From NCBI GenBank assembly GCA_009778375.1, contig WRJW01000221.1:1-28869 (forward strand): 28,869 bases of DNA. Direction: 5' to 3'. Within the stretch, counting starts at the first letter, position 1, and every line of letters starts with the position of its first letter. The notes under the pieces were generated by a model. That model ran no database searches. It saw only the letters and a program-made list of their open reading frames with translations, and was not told where the DNA came from. A program made the position numbers and the translations under genes. Below are positions 16,927-25,855 of the stretch, one piece after another. This DNA comes from Bacteroidota bacterium. Lineage in GTDB: Bacteria > Bacteroidota > Bacteroidia > Bacteroidales > UBA932.

Positions 16927-16944
16927 TTTAACACCTGTTCAACC

Positions 16945-18390
16945 ATGAAAAAAACAACCAAATATCTATACCTTTTCCTGGCTGTTGCGCTCCTCCTACC
17001 GGCTTGCGCTCCTCAGGAATTTAACAAATATGCGTTAGGCGATCACACCCGCATCACCGAGGATATGATCCGCTTTGATATGACTCGGGGCGTTGATGAA
17101 TGGACGTTCAATTACGCCATTACAGGCGTCGATCCCGTAAAAACGCCCTTTTCGTACGAAGTTCGTTTTGGCGACGGAAACGTCTCCAAAGAGCTGGCCG
17201 GACGCTACGAATACATCTCCCTTGCCGCCTCTTTCCACGTCGAATGTCTTATTTCGACCACCGACGGCAATATGTTTATCAAAACACAGCAAATCGTCCT
17301 GGAAAACGATAATCCCAAAGCCCTTATTGACGACCCCGCCAGTCTTCAATTTGCTTTGACCGGCGGAAAAGATAATCCGGAGGGTAAAGAGTGGAAAATT
17401 GGTCCATGGACCGCCATGCGCGATCCCGGAGACCGTACGGCCGTTTGGTGGGATGGTTACGCCCAAAGCGAGGCGATTTTGGACGATATCTTTACCTTTA
17501 TTCCCAACGGCGTCTTCCCCAATGGCGCCTTTACACACGACAACCATGGAGACTCCTTTATGAATCAAGCCTTAAATGGTCTCTTTCCGGAAGGAACCGA
17601 TCCCGATAATTCGTTTGTGACCTACTCGTATACGCCTCCGACTGACGCTACCTGGAAGATTACCGAACGAAACGGCACACAATACCTGACCATTTACAAA
17701 GGATTCTTAGGGTATCCTACCGATCCCAAAGAGTTAACAGAGGCTGAATATGAGGTATACAGCTATTCGCTTACCAGCATAAAACTCGTCTCTACGGTTT
17801 GGGAAGGATGGTGTTACGAATTGATCAACGATGCGCCTGCAGATCCCCTGACCGGAGAAGTATCCAAAACCTGGGTCATTGATGGCTACAATACCGTTGT
17901 GGCCGAAGCAAAAGCCGGCATTGACGCCGGTCCCATCAATGGGTTTATGGGCTTAGGCCCGCTTAATGAGTACGGACAGGGATGGTGGGCCGCCGGATCG
18001 GGCGATAAATCTTTTGACAACGTAGGATGGACCCTCTACGACTGGACGCTTACCTTTACCGCCGATCGCAAATTGATCATCACCACCGAGGGAGAAGGGT
18101 ACGGTCGAAAAGCATTCGACGGAGGCCCTTCGGGATTTAATTCGACCAAAATAGATGGCGACGACATGACTTTCCCCTACCACGGAGGCGAATATACTTA
18201 TACCCTGAATAAATCGGCAACGCCTTATCCCGTATTGACCCTTTCGGGTAATGCGTTCATGGGTTATTATTGTGGTACTCAGGTATATGAAATCATGTAT
18301 CTTTCCGAAACGGCAATGGCGATCGTGGTACACGATACGGCAGAGGGTCAGGATTGGGTCTTTGTTTATAAACCCAAAGGAGCAGAGTAG
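16945..18390 (+). CDS. Predicted surface glycan-binding lipoprotein (SusE/SGBP position)
   Basis: A 481-residue lipoprotein (signal ending LLLPAC) in the position that surface glycan-binding proteins take in PULs, right after SusD. Residues about 45-120 look PKD-like, with VRFGDGNVSKELAGRYEY. The remainder seems to hold two related modules, about 140-290 and 330-478. Each has an aromatic-rich stretch followed by an extended-strand signature (DDIFTFIPNGVF in the first, YDWTLTFTADRKL in the second) and many surface Trp and Tyr residues (WWDGY, WEGWCY, GWWAAG). I recognise no catalytic motif. Glucan binding is inferred from position and aromatic content, not from a confirmed carbohydrate-binding family. 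Confidence 0.72.
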   Translation: MKKTTKYLYLFLAVALLLPACAPQEFNKYALGDHTRITEDMIRFDMTRGVDEWTFNYAITGVDPVKTPFSYEVRFGDGNVSKELAGRYEYISLAASFHVECLISTTDGNMFIKTQQIVLENDNPKALIDDPASLQFALTGGKDNPEGKEWKIGPWTAMRDPGDRTAVWWDGYAQSEAILDDIFTFIPNGVFPNGAFTHDNHGDSFMNQALNGLFPEGTDPDNSFVTYSYTPPTDATWKITERNGTQYLTIYKGFLGYPTDPKELTEAEYEVYSYSLTSIKLVSTVWEGWCYELINDAPADPLTGEVSKTWVIDGYNTVVAEAKAGIDAGPINGFMGLGPLNEYGQGWWAAGSGDKSFDNVGWTLYDWTLTFTADRKLIITTEGEGYGRKAFDGGPSGFNSTKIDGDDMTFPYHGGEYTYTLNKSATPYPVLTLSGNAFMGYYCGTQVYEIMYLSETAMAIVVHDTAEGQDWVFVYKPKGAE

Positions 18391-18398
18391 ACTGTTAG

Positions 18399-19496
18399 AT
18401 GAAGAACTCCTATTACCTGTTTCTGACATTGATCTTATTTTTGGGATGCGGTTCCTCCGACCCTTCTACGGAGGAGCCGCCCGTTCCCGCTGTCGAGGAT
18501 TACCTCTCTGTTCGTCCCGAAGCATGTACCTTCAAGCCCAACGAAACGAACCAAAATGTGGCCGTTACTGCCAATACCCGTTGGAGCGTCTCTTCCGATG
18601 CCGATTGGTGCGACTGCACCCCCCTGTCCGGCACTGCCGGAGGAGGATCTGTAACCATTACATCCACAGTTAATTATACAGGAAGTCCACGCACCGCCAC
18701 CTTGACCTTTACGGCAGGATCGATGAACAAAAATTGTATCGTCTTGCAGGAACCGACACCTGTTCCAGATTACGTTCCCGAGGGATACACCTTAGTTTGG
18801 CAAGACGAATTTGAGACCTCCTCCCGAATGCCGGACCCGAATAAATGGTGGTACGAAACGGGCAAGAGCGGTTGGGGCAACCACGAACTCCAAAATTACA
18901 TTTCCGGATCTACCGGAGGCGACACGTGCGCCTTAGTCTCTAAGGGAACCTTAAAGATTATAGCCAAAAAACGAGCCTCTGAGGTCATCTCGATCCGCAT
19001 GAATACGCGGGAGAGCTGGCGCTACGGCTATTTTGAGGCGCGTCTTAAACTTCCCTCCGGAAAGGGAACGTGGCCTGCCTTTTGGATGCTTCCCCAACAA
19101 TTTCAAAGTTGGCCCGACGACGGTGAAATAGATATTATGGAAGAGGTGGGTTTCCGGCCAAACTGGGTCTCCTCCTCTATCCACTGTAAGGCGTACTACC
19201 ACTCCATCGGTACCCAAAAAACGGCCGAAAGGTTTGTACCCACCGCCGAAACCGATTTCCACATCTATGCCGTAGAATGGACCGAAGACCACCTCTACGG
19301 ATGGGTCGATGGCGTACGTTATTTCTCTTTTTTGAACGATAAAACCGGTCGAAAAGAGACCTGGCCCTTTGACGCTCCTTTTTACCTCAAACTTAATCTC
19401 GCCTGGGGGGGAGATTGGGGGGGAGCCCAGGGTGTAGACGAAACAAAACTGCCTGCCACCTATGAAATAGATTACGTTCGCGTTTATCAAAAATAG
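18399..19496 (+). CDS. GH16 endo-beta-1,3(4)-glucanase (laminarinase-like), BACON domain
   Basis: A 365-residue lipoprotein (signal ending LFLGC, then GSSDPS). Residues about 38-120 resemble a BACON domain (VAVTANTRWSVSSDADWCDCTPLSG, GGSVTITS, LTFTAGSM), which is common at the N-terminus of Bacteroidota surface proteins. Residues about 130-364 are GH16: LVWQDEF, GKSGWGNHELQNY, GKGTWPAFWMLP, and the catalytic motif EIDIMEEVG with Glu243 (nucleophile), Asp245 and Glu248 (acid/base). The extra Met (EIDIME) is the beta-bulge form found in laminarinases and lichenases. It should cut beta-1,3-glucan or mixed-linkage glucan internally at the cell surface. Two 7-G runs lie at 19405-19411 and 19417-19423. 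The gene starts eight bases after the preceding one. Confidence 0.93.
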   Translation: MKNSYYLFLTLILFLGCGSSDPSTEEPPVPAVEDYLSVRPEACTFKPNETNQNVAVTANTRWSVSSDADWCDCTPLSGTAGGGSVTITSTVNYTGSPRTATLTFTAGSMNKNCIVLQEPTPVPDYVPEGYTLVWQDEFETSSRMPDPNKWWYETGKSGWGNHELQNYISGSTGGDTCALVSKGTLKIIAKKRASEVISIRMNTRESWRYGYFEARLKLPSGKGTWPAFWMLPQQFQSWPDDGEIDIMEEVGFRPNWVSSSIHCKAYYHSIGTQKTAERFVPTAETDFHIYAVEWTEDHLYGWVDGVRYFSFLNDKTGRKETWPFDAPFYLKLNLAWGGDWGGAQGVDETKLPATYEIDYVRVYQK

Positions 19497-19503
19497 TAAC
19501 TAA

Positions 19504-20790
19504 TTGAAAATAGGTATATATATAAACCTGCCTTTATGGGTAGCCCTCTTGTGTTCGTGCCATAAAAGCCCCCACGTCCCTGTGGTTGTTCCCATCGATC
19601 CGCTCGGGGAGGCTCCGGAAGAGGCCGTTAACTATACGTTCAAACAGGCGCGGAGCGTTAAACGGGGCGTCTGTTTTACGCTGCTCTACGCCTCCGACAC
19701 GGATGCTATCCACAGAGGAGTGAGTTGGCTCTATAACTGGGGAATTCAATATCCCTCCACCCTCGAAATGCTCCCTGATAACGCTTTCCTCGATTATGTT
19801 CCTATGGCATGGAACGGATCCTGGTCAGCCGACCAACTGCGCAGCCACAAATCCGCCCATCCCGAATGTACCTATCTTCTTACCTTTAATGAACCCAACC
19901 TTACCGATCAGGCCAACTTGACGCCGGATCAGGCTGCCCGACTGTGGCCCGATCTACGTGATGTAGCTCGGGAGTTAGACCTAAAGATCGTGGCTCCGGC
20001 CATGAACTACGGCACTTTAATTGGTTATGGCGATCCGATCCGTTGGTTGGATGATTTTTTTTCGTTGATTCCCCTTTCGGAGGTAGATGCCATTGCTATA
20101 CACTGCTATATGAATATCCCCGCTGCAGTGCGGTGGTACGTGGAGCGTTTTCGCAAATACGGCAAACCGATTTGGATGACCGAATTTTGTGCCTGGGAAG
20201 GATCCGCTGTGACCGTTGATGCGCAGCGCCGCTATATGTGCCAAGTCGTTAACTACTTTGAATCGGAACCCCTTATTGAGCGCTATGCCTGGTTTATGTA
20301 CGATGGCTTGCCCAATCGGTACCCCTATTATGCCCTGAGCAGCCCCGACGGCGTAACCGCTTTGGGGAGGCTCTACCTCAACCTCTCTTCCTGGGATCAG
20401 GAGTGTTGGTACAAAGTAAACGAAGTGGTTCCGGCAGCGCACTATTCCCAAACCGATCCAACGCTTCTATTGAGCCCCTTGTCCAACGGTGGAGGAATGG
20501 TCGAAATCTCCGATTTTTCTGCTCCTCAATGGGTAGAATACCAAGTCGATATTGGTGCGGATGCCCATTATTTGCTCACGCTCGACTATGGGGCATCGAC
20601 CTTTTCGCAATGTTATGTAACGCTCAATAACAGAGGACTAAAAACCTTGCTGCTCCCCGCAACGGGAGGCCCTGCACACCGATTGGCCTATCACGGAATA
20701 CTCGATCTGCCGGCCGGCCGGCACCACCTGCGCTTTACCATGTACGGAGGAAGCATCTCTATGAATTGGTGGAAATTAACACCTGAATAA
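19504..20790 (+). CDS. GH128-like endo-beta-1,3-glucanase lipoprotein (TTG start)
   Basis: A 428-residue protein of the Asl1-like glycosidase clan (GH128). Its motifs are SWLYNWG, FLDYVPMAWNG, LLTFNEPN (Glu130, expected acid/base), VDAIAIHCY and WMTEFCAWEG (Glu227, expected nucleophile). GH128 enzymes hydrolyse beta-1,3-glucans. Residues about 310-428 form a second all-beta domain (VEYQVDIGADAHYLLTLDYG, GRHHLRFTMYGG, SMNWWKL) resembling a CBM6/35-type sandwich. There is no in-frame ATG between the upstream stop and residue 80. The TTG at 19504 gives a good lipoprotein signal (KIGIYINLPLWVALLCSC), so I take it as the real start. It follows the GH16 gene by seven bases and probably works with it. 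GH128 is my motif-based assignment. Confidence 0.82.
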   Translation: MKIGIYINLPLWVALLCSCHKSPHVPVVVPIDPLGEAPEEAVNYTFKQARSVKRGVCFTLLYASDTDAIHRGVSWLYNWGIQYPSTLEMLPDNAFLDYVPMAWNGSWSADQLRSHKSAHPECTYLLTFNEPNLTDQANLTPDQAARLWPDLRDVARELDLKIVAPAMNYGTLIGYGDPIRWLDDFFSLIPLSEVDAIAIHCYMNIPAAVRWYVERFRKYGKPIWMTEFCAWEGSAVTVDAQRRYMCQVVNYFESEPLIERYAWFMYDGLPNRYPYYALSSPDGVTALGRLYLNLSSWDQECWYKVNEVVPAAHYSQTDPTLLLSPLSNGGGMVEISDFSAPQWVEYQVDIGADAHYLLTLDYGASTFSQCYVTLNNRGLKTLLLPATGGPAHRLAYHGILDLPAGRHHLRFTMYGGSISMNWWKLTPE

Positions 20791-20814
20791 ATGAAAACAA
20801 CCTAAGATTACTGA

Positions 20815-23100
20815 ATGATGAAAAAACATATTTGGGGAGGGCTATGCCTCCTCGCATTAACCGCCTGCACCACCCAAAGAGATCCGGTGGAGGAGCTACT
20901 CAAACAAATGACCCTCGAAGAAAAGGTGGGACAAATGGCCCAAATCACCGTTGATGTGGTGGCCAAAGGCCCCAACCGTTATGTAAGCGACGAGCCCGTA
21001 TCCATTGATATGGAGTTATTGCGCAACGCCTTGGTAGATTATCACGTCGGATCCATCATCAATACCGCCAACAATCGGGCGCGCACCCCGGCTGTATGGG
21101 CAACCCTCCTCAACGACATCCAAACGATGGCTACCCAAGAGACTCGCCTGAAGATTCCCGTTTTGTACGGCATTGATGCGGTTCATGGAGTCACCTACGC
21201 TGCCGGAGCCACCATGTTCCCGCAGGAATTAGCCTTAGCAGCCACCTGGAACCCGGAATTAGCATACGCTATGGGCGAAATTACAGCCTACGAGACGCGC
21301 GCCTGCAATCTTCCCTGGAATTTTTCCCCCGTTTTGGATCTGGGGGCCGACCCGCGCTATGCCCGACTATGCGAAGGAATGGGCGAAGACCCCTATTTAG
21401 TCAGCCGGATGGGAGAACAAATCGTTAAGGGTTATGAAGGGCCCAATAACCAAATCTCAGATCCTTACCACGTCGCCTCCTGCATAAAACATTACTTAGG
21501 TTATGCCGTACCTGTATCGGGAAAAGACAGAACCCCCGCCTATATTCCCGACCATGTTCTACGCGAATACCACCTGCCCCCCTTTAAGGCCGCCCTCGAG
21601 GCCGGAGCGCACTCCCTGATGGTCAATTCGGGAATCATCAACGGAATCCCTGTCCACATCAGTTACGACATCCTCACTAAGTTGCTGCGGGAAGAGTTGG
21701 GCTTTACCGGCCTGATTGTGTCCGATTGGGGCGATATAGAAAACCTCGTCAACCGCGACAAGGTTGCCAAAGACAACAAAGAGGCGATAAAATTAGCCGT
21801 CAATGCAGGCATCGATATGTCGATGATCGCCTACAACTACGAACCTTTTTGCAACGATTTGATCGCCCTTGTTAAAGAGGGGGCCGTAAAAATGAGCCGT
21901 ATTGATGATGCCGTGCGCCATATTCTTACCCTAAAATTCCAACTGAACCTTTTTGAACAACCAACGGTCAACGTTGCCGATTATCCCAAATTCGGGAGTG
22001 ACGAACATGGACAAAAAGCATACGAAACGGCCGCCGAAGCCATTACCCTCTTAAAGAACACCAACGGAATCCTCCCCCTCCGTAAAAATGCAAAAGTATT
22101 CGTAACAGGTCCGGCCGCCCACTCCATGCGCCCCCTCAACGGTTGCTGGAGCTATTCGTGGCAGGGTCAGTTAGCCGACGAGTTTGCGGGTGACTATAAC
22201 ACCATTTTTGAAGCCATACAGGACAAAATCGGCCAAAACGCCACCTGGATCCCGGGGGTACGTTACGGTCAGGAGATGGATTACCGCGTCGAGTACAAAG
22301 AACGGTACGACGAAGCGCTGGCGGCTGCGCGTCGCGCAGAGTATATTGTATTATGTCTGGGAGAGAATTCGTATGCCGAAAAACCGGGCGATTTAGTCGA
22401 TTTGACCTTGAGTAAACTCCAATTGCAATATGCCAAAGATTTATTAAAAACAGGCAAACCAATAATTTTGGTGCTGGCCGAGGGGCGTCCCCGCATTATC
22501 CGCGAAATCGCCTCCGACATGCAGGCCATTCTGATGGCGTACTGGCCCGGAAACTACGGAGGAGACGCTTTGGCCGCCATTATCTTTGGCGAAGTGAATC
22601 CTTCGGGCAAACTCCCTATCACCTATCCAAGCGCTGTTAACTCGTTGGTAACTTACCTGCACAAACCCGCTGAAGAGCAGGCAAATTCAGCAGGTATGTA
22701 TAATTACGAAGGCGATTTTACGCCTGAGTTCCACTTTGGCTTCGGCTTAAGCTTTACCGATTTTGCCTATACCAATCTTTGTGTAAGTACGACCGAAATT
22801 TCCGGCAACGAACCCTTGGAAATCAAAGTAGACGTTACCAACACCGGGAATCTGCCGGGCAAAGAAGTTGTTCAACTCTATACCTCTGACTTGGTAGCAT
22901 CTATGACTCCTGACGTAAAACGCTTACGTCGTTTCGAAAAAATTATGCTGCAACCGGGAGAGACAAAAACCGTTACCTTCGTTATTGATGCGTCGGATTT
23001 AGCATTTGTAAATCTTAAGAACCAATGGATAACGGAACCCGGAACCTTTATGCTGAGAATAGGTAACACCTCTTTGACACATTTATTTTCTTACAAATAA
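20815..23100 (+). CDS. GH3 beta-glucosidase lipoprotein
   Basis: A 761-residue GH3 enzyme expected to release glucose from beta-glucan oligosaccharides. The signal ends in the lipobox LTAC. The TIM-barrel domain has YGIDAVHGVTY, NFSPVLDLGADPRYARLCEGMGEDP, IKHYLGY and the nucleophile motif IVSDWGD (Asp304). The alpha/beta sandwich contains CLGENSYAEKPGD, where Glu522 fits the acid/base position seen in beta-glucan exohydrolases, and AYWPGNYGGDALA. A fibronectin III-like C-terminal domain (PLEIKVDVTNTGNLPGKEVVQLY) completes the common layout. Two adjacent ATG codons, 20815 and 20818, are both possible starts. It lies 24 bases after the GH128-like gene. A periplasmic, membrane-anchored location is the usual one for such enzymes. 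Confidence 0.95.
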   Translation: MMKKHIWGGLCLLALTACTTQRDPVEELLKQMTLEEKVGQMAQITVDVVAKGPNRYVSDEPVSIDMELLRNALVDYHVGSIINTANNRARTPAVWATLLNDIQTMATQETRLKIPVLYGIDAVHGVTYAAGATMFPQELALAATWNPELAYAMGEITAYETRACNLPWNFSPVLDLGADPRYARLCEGMGEDPYLVSRMGEQIVKGYEGPNNQISDPYHVASCIKHYLGYAVPVSGKDRTPAYIPDHVLREYHLPPFKAALEAGAHSLMVNSGIINGIPVHISYDILTKLLREELGFTGLIVSDWGDIENLVNRDKVAKDNKEAIKLAVNAGIDMSMIAYNYEPFCNDLIALVKEGAVKMSRIDDAVRHILTLKFQLNLFEQPTVNVADYPKFGSDEHGQKAYETAAEAITLLKNTNGILPLRKNAKVFVTGPAAHSMRPLNGCWSYSWQGQLADEFAGDYNTIFEAIQDKIGQNATWIPGVRYGQEMDYRVEYKERYDEALAAARRAEYIVLCLGENSYAEKPGDLVDLTLSKLQLQYAKDLLKTGKPIILVLAEGRPRIIREIASDMQAILMAYWPGNYGGDALAAIIFGEVNPSGKLPITYPSAVNSLVTYLHKPAEEQANSAGMYNYEGDFTPEFHFGFGLSFTDFAYTNLCVSTTEISGNEPLEIKVDVTNTGNLPGKEVVQLYTSDLVASMTPDVKRLRRFEKIMLQPGETKTVTFVIDASDLAFVNLKNQWITEPGTFMLRIGNTSLTHLFSYK

Positions 23101-23110
23101 TCTAATCACT

Positions 23111-24334
23111 ATGCGAAAATATTTTTTTCTTCTGTTATGGGCAGGAATAGCGGCCTGTACTGTACCCTCCAAAACCAACGAATTTATCCGTGTACAAGGC
23201 ATGGACTTAGTACTCCCTTCCGGCGAAATTTTCTTTATTAGAGGCACCAACCTGGGGCATTGGTTAAATCCTGAAGGTTATCTCTTTCTGATTCGAAACA
23301 CCAATTCTGCCTACCGCCTCAACCAAGCCTTTTGCGAGATGGTGGGGCCCGATTTTGTTCGCGAATTTTGGAGACAATTCAAAGATAATTATATCACCCG
23401 GGACGACATTGAATATTTAGCCTCCACCGGTATCAACACCATAAGGCTACCTTTTCATTATAAGCTCTTTACAGATGAAGACTATTTAGGACTATCGTCC
23501 CGGCAAGACGGTTTCGCACGTATCGACGACGTAGTCAACTGGTGTCGAGAATTTGGCCTCTACCTCATTCTCGATATGCACGACGCCCCTTCGGGTCAAA
23601 CCGGAGACAATATTGACGACAGTTACGGCTATCCCTGGCTCTTTGAAAGCGAAGCCGCCCAACAACTCTTTATAGATATTTGGATACGTATTGCTGCACA
23701 TTATGCCAACGAACCGGTCATATTAGGCTACGATCTTATGAATGAACCTATTGCCCATTATTTTGACAATAAGGCTATTTTAAACACTGCCCTCGAACCC
23801 CTCTTCAAACGCACGGTGGCCGCCATTCGGGAAAAGGATAAAAACCATATTATGCTTTTAGCCGGCGCTCAATGGAACGGCACCTTTGAAGGAATATTTA
23901 CCGATTGGAGTTACGACAACAACCTCATGTTTACCTGTCACCGTTACGGCAATCCTCCTGTTGCAGACGGTATTAGGGATCTGATCAATTTTCGTGATAA
24001 AACCGGCCTACCCATGTATATGGGCGAAATAGGCGAAAACAGCGACGAATGGGTAGCGTCCATGCGTAAGACTCTGGAAGAAAACAACATTGGCTGGACG
24101 TTCTGGCCTTATAAGAAATTGGGAAATTCGCGCTCTTTTGTTCAGGTCCCCGTTCCCGAAAATTGGGACATTGTGGCCGAATTTGCCAATCATCCAAGAG
24201 ATAATTACCAAACCATTCGGGAAATACGTCCCGACATGAATACCACCAGAAAAGCGCTCAACGATTACCTTGAAAATTGTAAATTCAAAAACTGCATCAT
24301 CAATCAAGGTTATGTAGACGCCTTAACCAATTAG
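23111..24334 (+). CDS. GH5-family beta-glucanase lipoprotein
   Basis: A 407-residue lipoprotein (signal ending GIAAC) with the GH5 TIM-barrel. Motifs are IRGTNLGHWLNPEGYLF near the N-terminus, GINTIRLPFHY, LILDMHDAP, GYDLMNEP with Glu212 as acid/base, CHRYG, and YMGEIGEN with Glu306 as nucleophile, then GWTFWPYKK. The RGxNLGxWL start resembles exo-beta-1,3-glucanases of GH5_9, but I cannot assign the subfamily. In this context it may act on beta-1,3- or beta-1,6-glucan side branches or on mixed linkages. It is the last gene of the locus, ten bases after GH3, and ends nine bases before the convergent cysS gene, with no clear terminator between them. Confidence 0.9.
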   Translation: MRKYFFLLLWAGIAACTVPSKTNEFIRVQGMDLVLPSGEIFFIRGTNLGHWLNPEGYLFLIRNTNSAYRLNQAFCEMVGPDFVREFWRQFKDNYITRDDIEYLASTGINTIRLPFHYKLFTDEDYLGLSSRQDGFARIDDVVNWCREFGLYLILDMHDAPSGQTGDNIDDSYGYPWLFESEAAQQLFIDIWIRIAAHYANEPVILGYDLMNEPIAHYFDNKAILNTALEPLFKRTVAAIREKDKNHIMLLAGAQWNGTFEGIFTDWSYDNNLMFTCHRYGNPPVADGIRDLINFRDKTGLPMYMGEIGENSDEWVASMRKTLEENNIGWTFWPYKKLGNSRSFVQVPVPENWDIVAEFANHPRDNYQTIREIRPDMNTTRKALNDYLENCKFKNCIINQGYVDALTN

Positions 24335-24343
24335 ACGGAGCCA

Positions 24344-25816
24344 TTACCCCCGCTCCCAGCTCGCTCCCTCTTTGGTGTCTTTGATTTTAACCCCCAATGC
24401 CGTCAGTCGATCGCGTATTGCATCGCTGGCGGCATAATCTTTACGGACTTTGGCTTGATTGCGGGCTTCTAAAATCATTTCCATGAGGCCGTCTATGAGA
24501 TGGGAACCTGAATCTTCCTGCTCTTCGGAGGAGAGACCCAAAACGTCGGCAGGAATCTTTTCCAACAATATTGCCAAACGGTTTTGGTCTTGAGAATGAA
24601 TAGCTGCCTTTTTATCGGTTTGGGTATTTACCCAACGCACCACCTCAAAAAGGTGGGCCAAAGCCACGGGAGTATTCAGGTCATCGCTCAGGGCATCCAG
24701 TACGTTTTGCTCCCATTGGATCAGCTCCTGAGAGGGAGGCGCGTCAGCATCGACAACCAAGGCCCGCGCCGATTTGGCTGCTGCCTGAACTCTTTTCAAT
24801 CCTTTTTCGGCTGCCTGCAGGGCATCGTTGCTAAAATCAAGGGTGCTGCGGTAATGGGCCTGCAAAATAAAGAACCGTACACTCATAGGGCTATAGGCCT
24901 GCGCCAGTAAACGATGGTTGCCTGCAAACAACTCTTCTAAGGTGATAAAATTATCCAAGGATTTGCCCATTTTTTGGCCATTGTTGGTAATCATATTGTT
25001 ATGTAGCCAATAACGCACCGTCTCGTGCCCTTTGGCCGCTATGCTTTGGGCAATCTCACATTCGTGGTGGGGAAAAAGCAAATCCATTCCTCCTCCGTGA
25101 ATATCAAATGTTTCTCCCAAATATTTGATACTCATAGCAGAACACTCCAAATGCCAACCAGGAAATCCCTCGCTCCAGGGCGAAGGCCAGTGCATCGCAT
25201 GGTCGGGAGCGCCCTTTTTCCACAGGGCAAAATCAAAAGGATTGCGTTTGTCGCTCTGCCCCTCCAGGGCTCTTGTATTCGCCCTCAAATCGTCTAAAAT
25301 GCGTCCCGATAATCTTCCGTAGCGATGGTATTGGTGGTACTTTTCTACATCAAAATAGACCGATCCGTTTACCTGGTAGCCAAAGCCCTTTTCCAAAATC
25401 TCTTTTATCAATTCGATTTGTTCTATGATGTGCCCGGAGGCATGGGGCTCAATACTGGGTGGCAATACTTGCAATAAGCGCATAAAATCGTGGTAACGAT
25501 TGGTATAATACTGTACCACTTCCATAGGCTCCAATTGTTCGAGTTTGGCTCTTTTACCTACCTTATCCGCCCCCTCGTCCGCATCGCTTTCTAAATGCCC
25601 TACATCGGTAATATTCCGCACATAACGCACTTTAAAACCCCAATAACGCAAAAGCCGGAAGAGCAGATCAAAAGTGATGGCAGACCGGGCATGTCCCAAG
25701 TGGGGGTCGCCGTATACGGTGGGACCGCATACATACATCCCCACCATGGGCGGATGCAAGGGGATAAATAATTCCTTTTTTCTCGATAAAGTATTAAAAA
25801 GATAAATCGGTTGCAT
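24344..25816 (-). CDS. cysS: Cysteinyl-tRNA synthetase
   Basis: A 490-residue class I aminoacyl-tRNA synthetase that charges tRNA-Cys. The signature elements are all present: the HIGH-like PHLGHARS (His39-His42), the KMSKS-like KMGKSLDN (282-289), and zinc ligands at Cys30 (YVCGPT), Cys225 (GWHLECSAMS) and the HHECEIAQS segment. The C-terminal region holds the DALSDDLNTPVAL anticodon-binding part. The length is normal for the family. It is downstream of ssb on the same strand, with a 39-base gap that carries its own -7 box, so independent transcription is likely. Its 3' end faces the GH5 gene at nine bases. Confidence 0.97.
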   Translation of the reverse strand: MQPIYLFNTLSRKKELFIPLHPPMVGMYVCGPTVYGDPHLGHARSAITFDLLFRLLRYWGFKVRYVRNITDVGHLESDADEGADKVGKRAKLEQLEPMEVVQYYTNRYHDFMRLLQVLPPSIEPHASGHIIEQIELIKEILEKGFGYQVNGSVYFDVEKYHQYHRYGRLSGRILDDLRANTRALEGQSDKRNPFDFALWKKGAPDHAMHWPSPWSEGFPGWHLECSAMSIKYLGETFDIHGGGMDLLFPHHECEIAQSIAAKGHETVRYWLHNNMITNNGQKMGKSLDNFITLEELFAGNHRLLAQAYSPMSVRFFILQAHYRSTLDFSNDALQAAEKGLKRVQAAAKSARALVVDADAPPSQELIQWEQNVLDALSDDLNTPVALAHLFEVVRWVNTQTDKKAAIHSQDQNRLAILLEKIPADVLGLSSEEQEDSGSHLIDGLMEMILEARNQAKVRKDYAASDAIRDRLTALGVKIKDTKEGASWERG

Positions 25817-25835
25817 AACGCTACACTTTAGCTTG

Positions 25836-25843
25836 CAAAGGTA
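25836..25843 (-). promoter_or_regulatory. Promoter -7 box for cysS
   Basis: The minus strand reads TACCTTTG, a match to TAnnTTTG, 19 bases before the cysS ATG. It lies in the short gap between ssb and cysS. No -33 element is evident. Confidence 0.55.
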
Positions 25844-25855
25844 GCGATTTTTGGC

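Noticed and set aside
20791..20805. Mini-frame ATG-AAA-ACA-ACC-TAA between the GH128-like and GH3 genes
   Set aside because: Four codons with no conserved feature; likely a chance start in an A-rich spacer.
24335..24360. Possible bidirectional terminator between GH5 and cysS
   Set aside because: Only GGAGC/GCTCC with a 10-base loop can be paired, no T-run follows, and it overlaps cysS codons.
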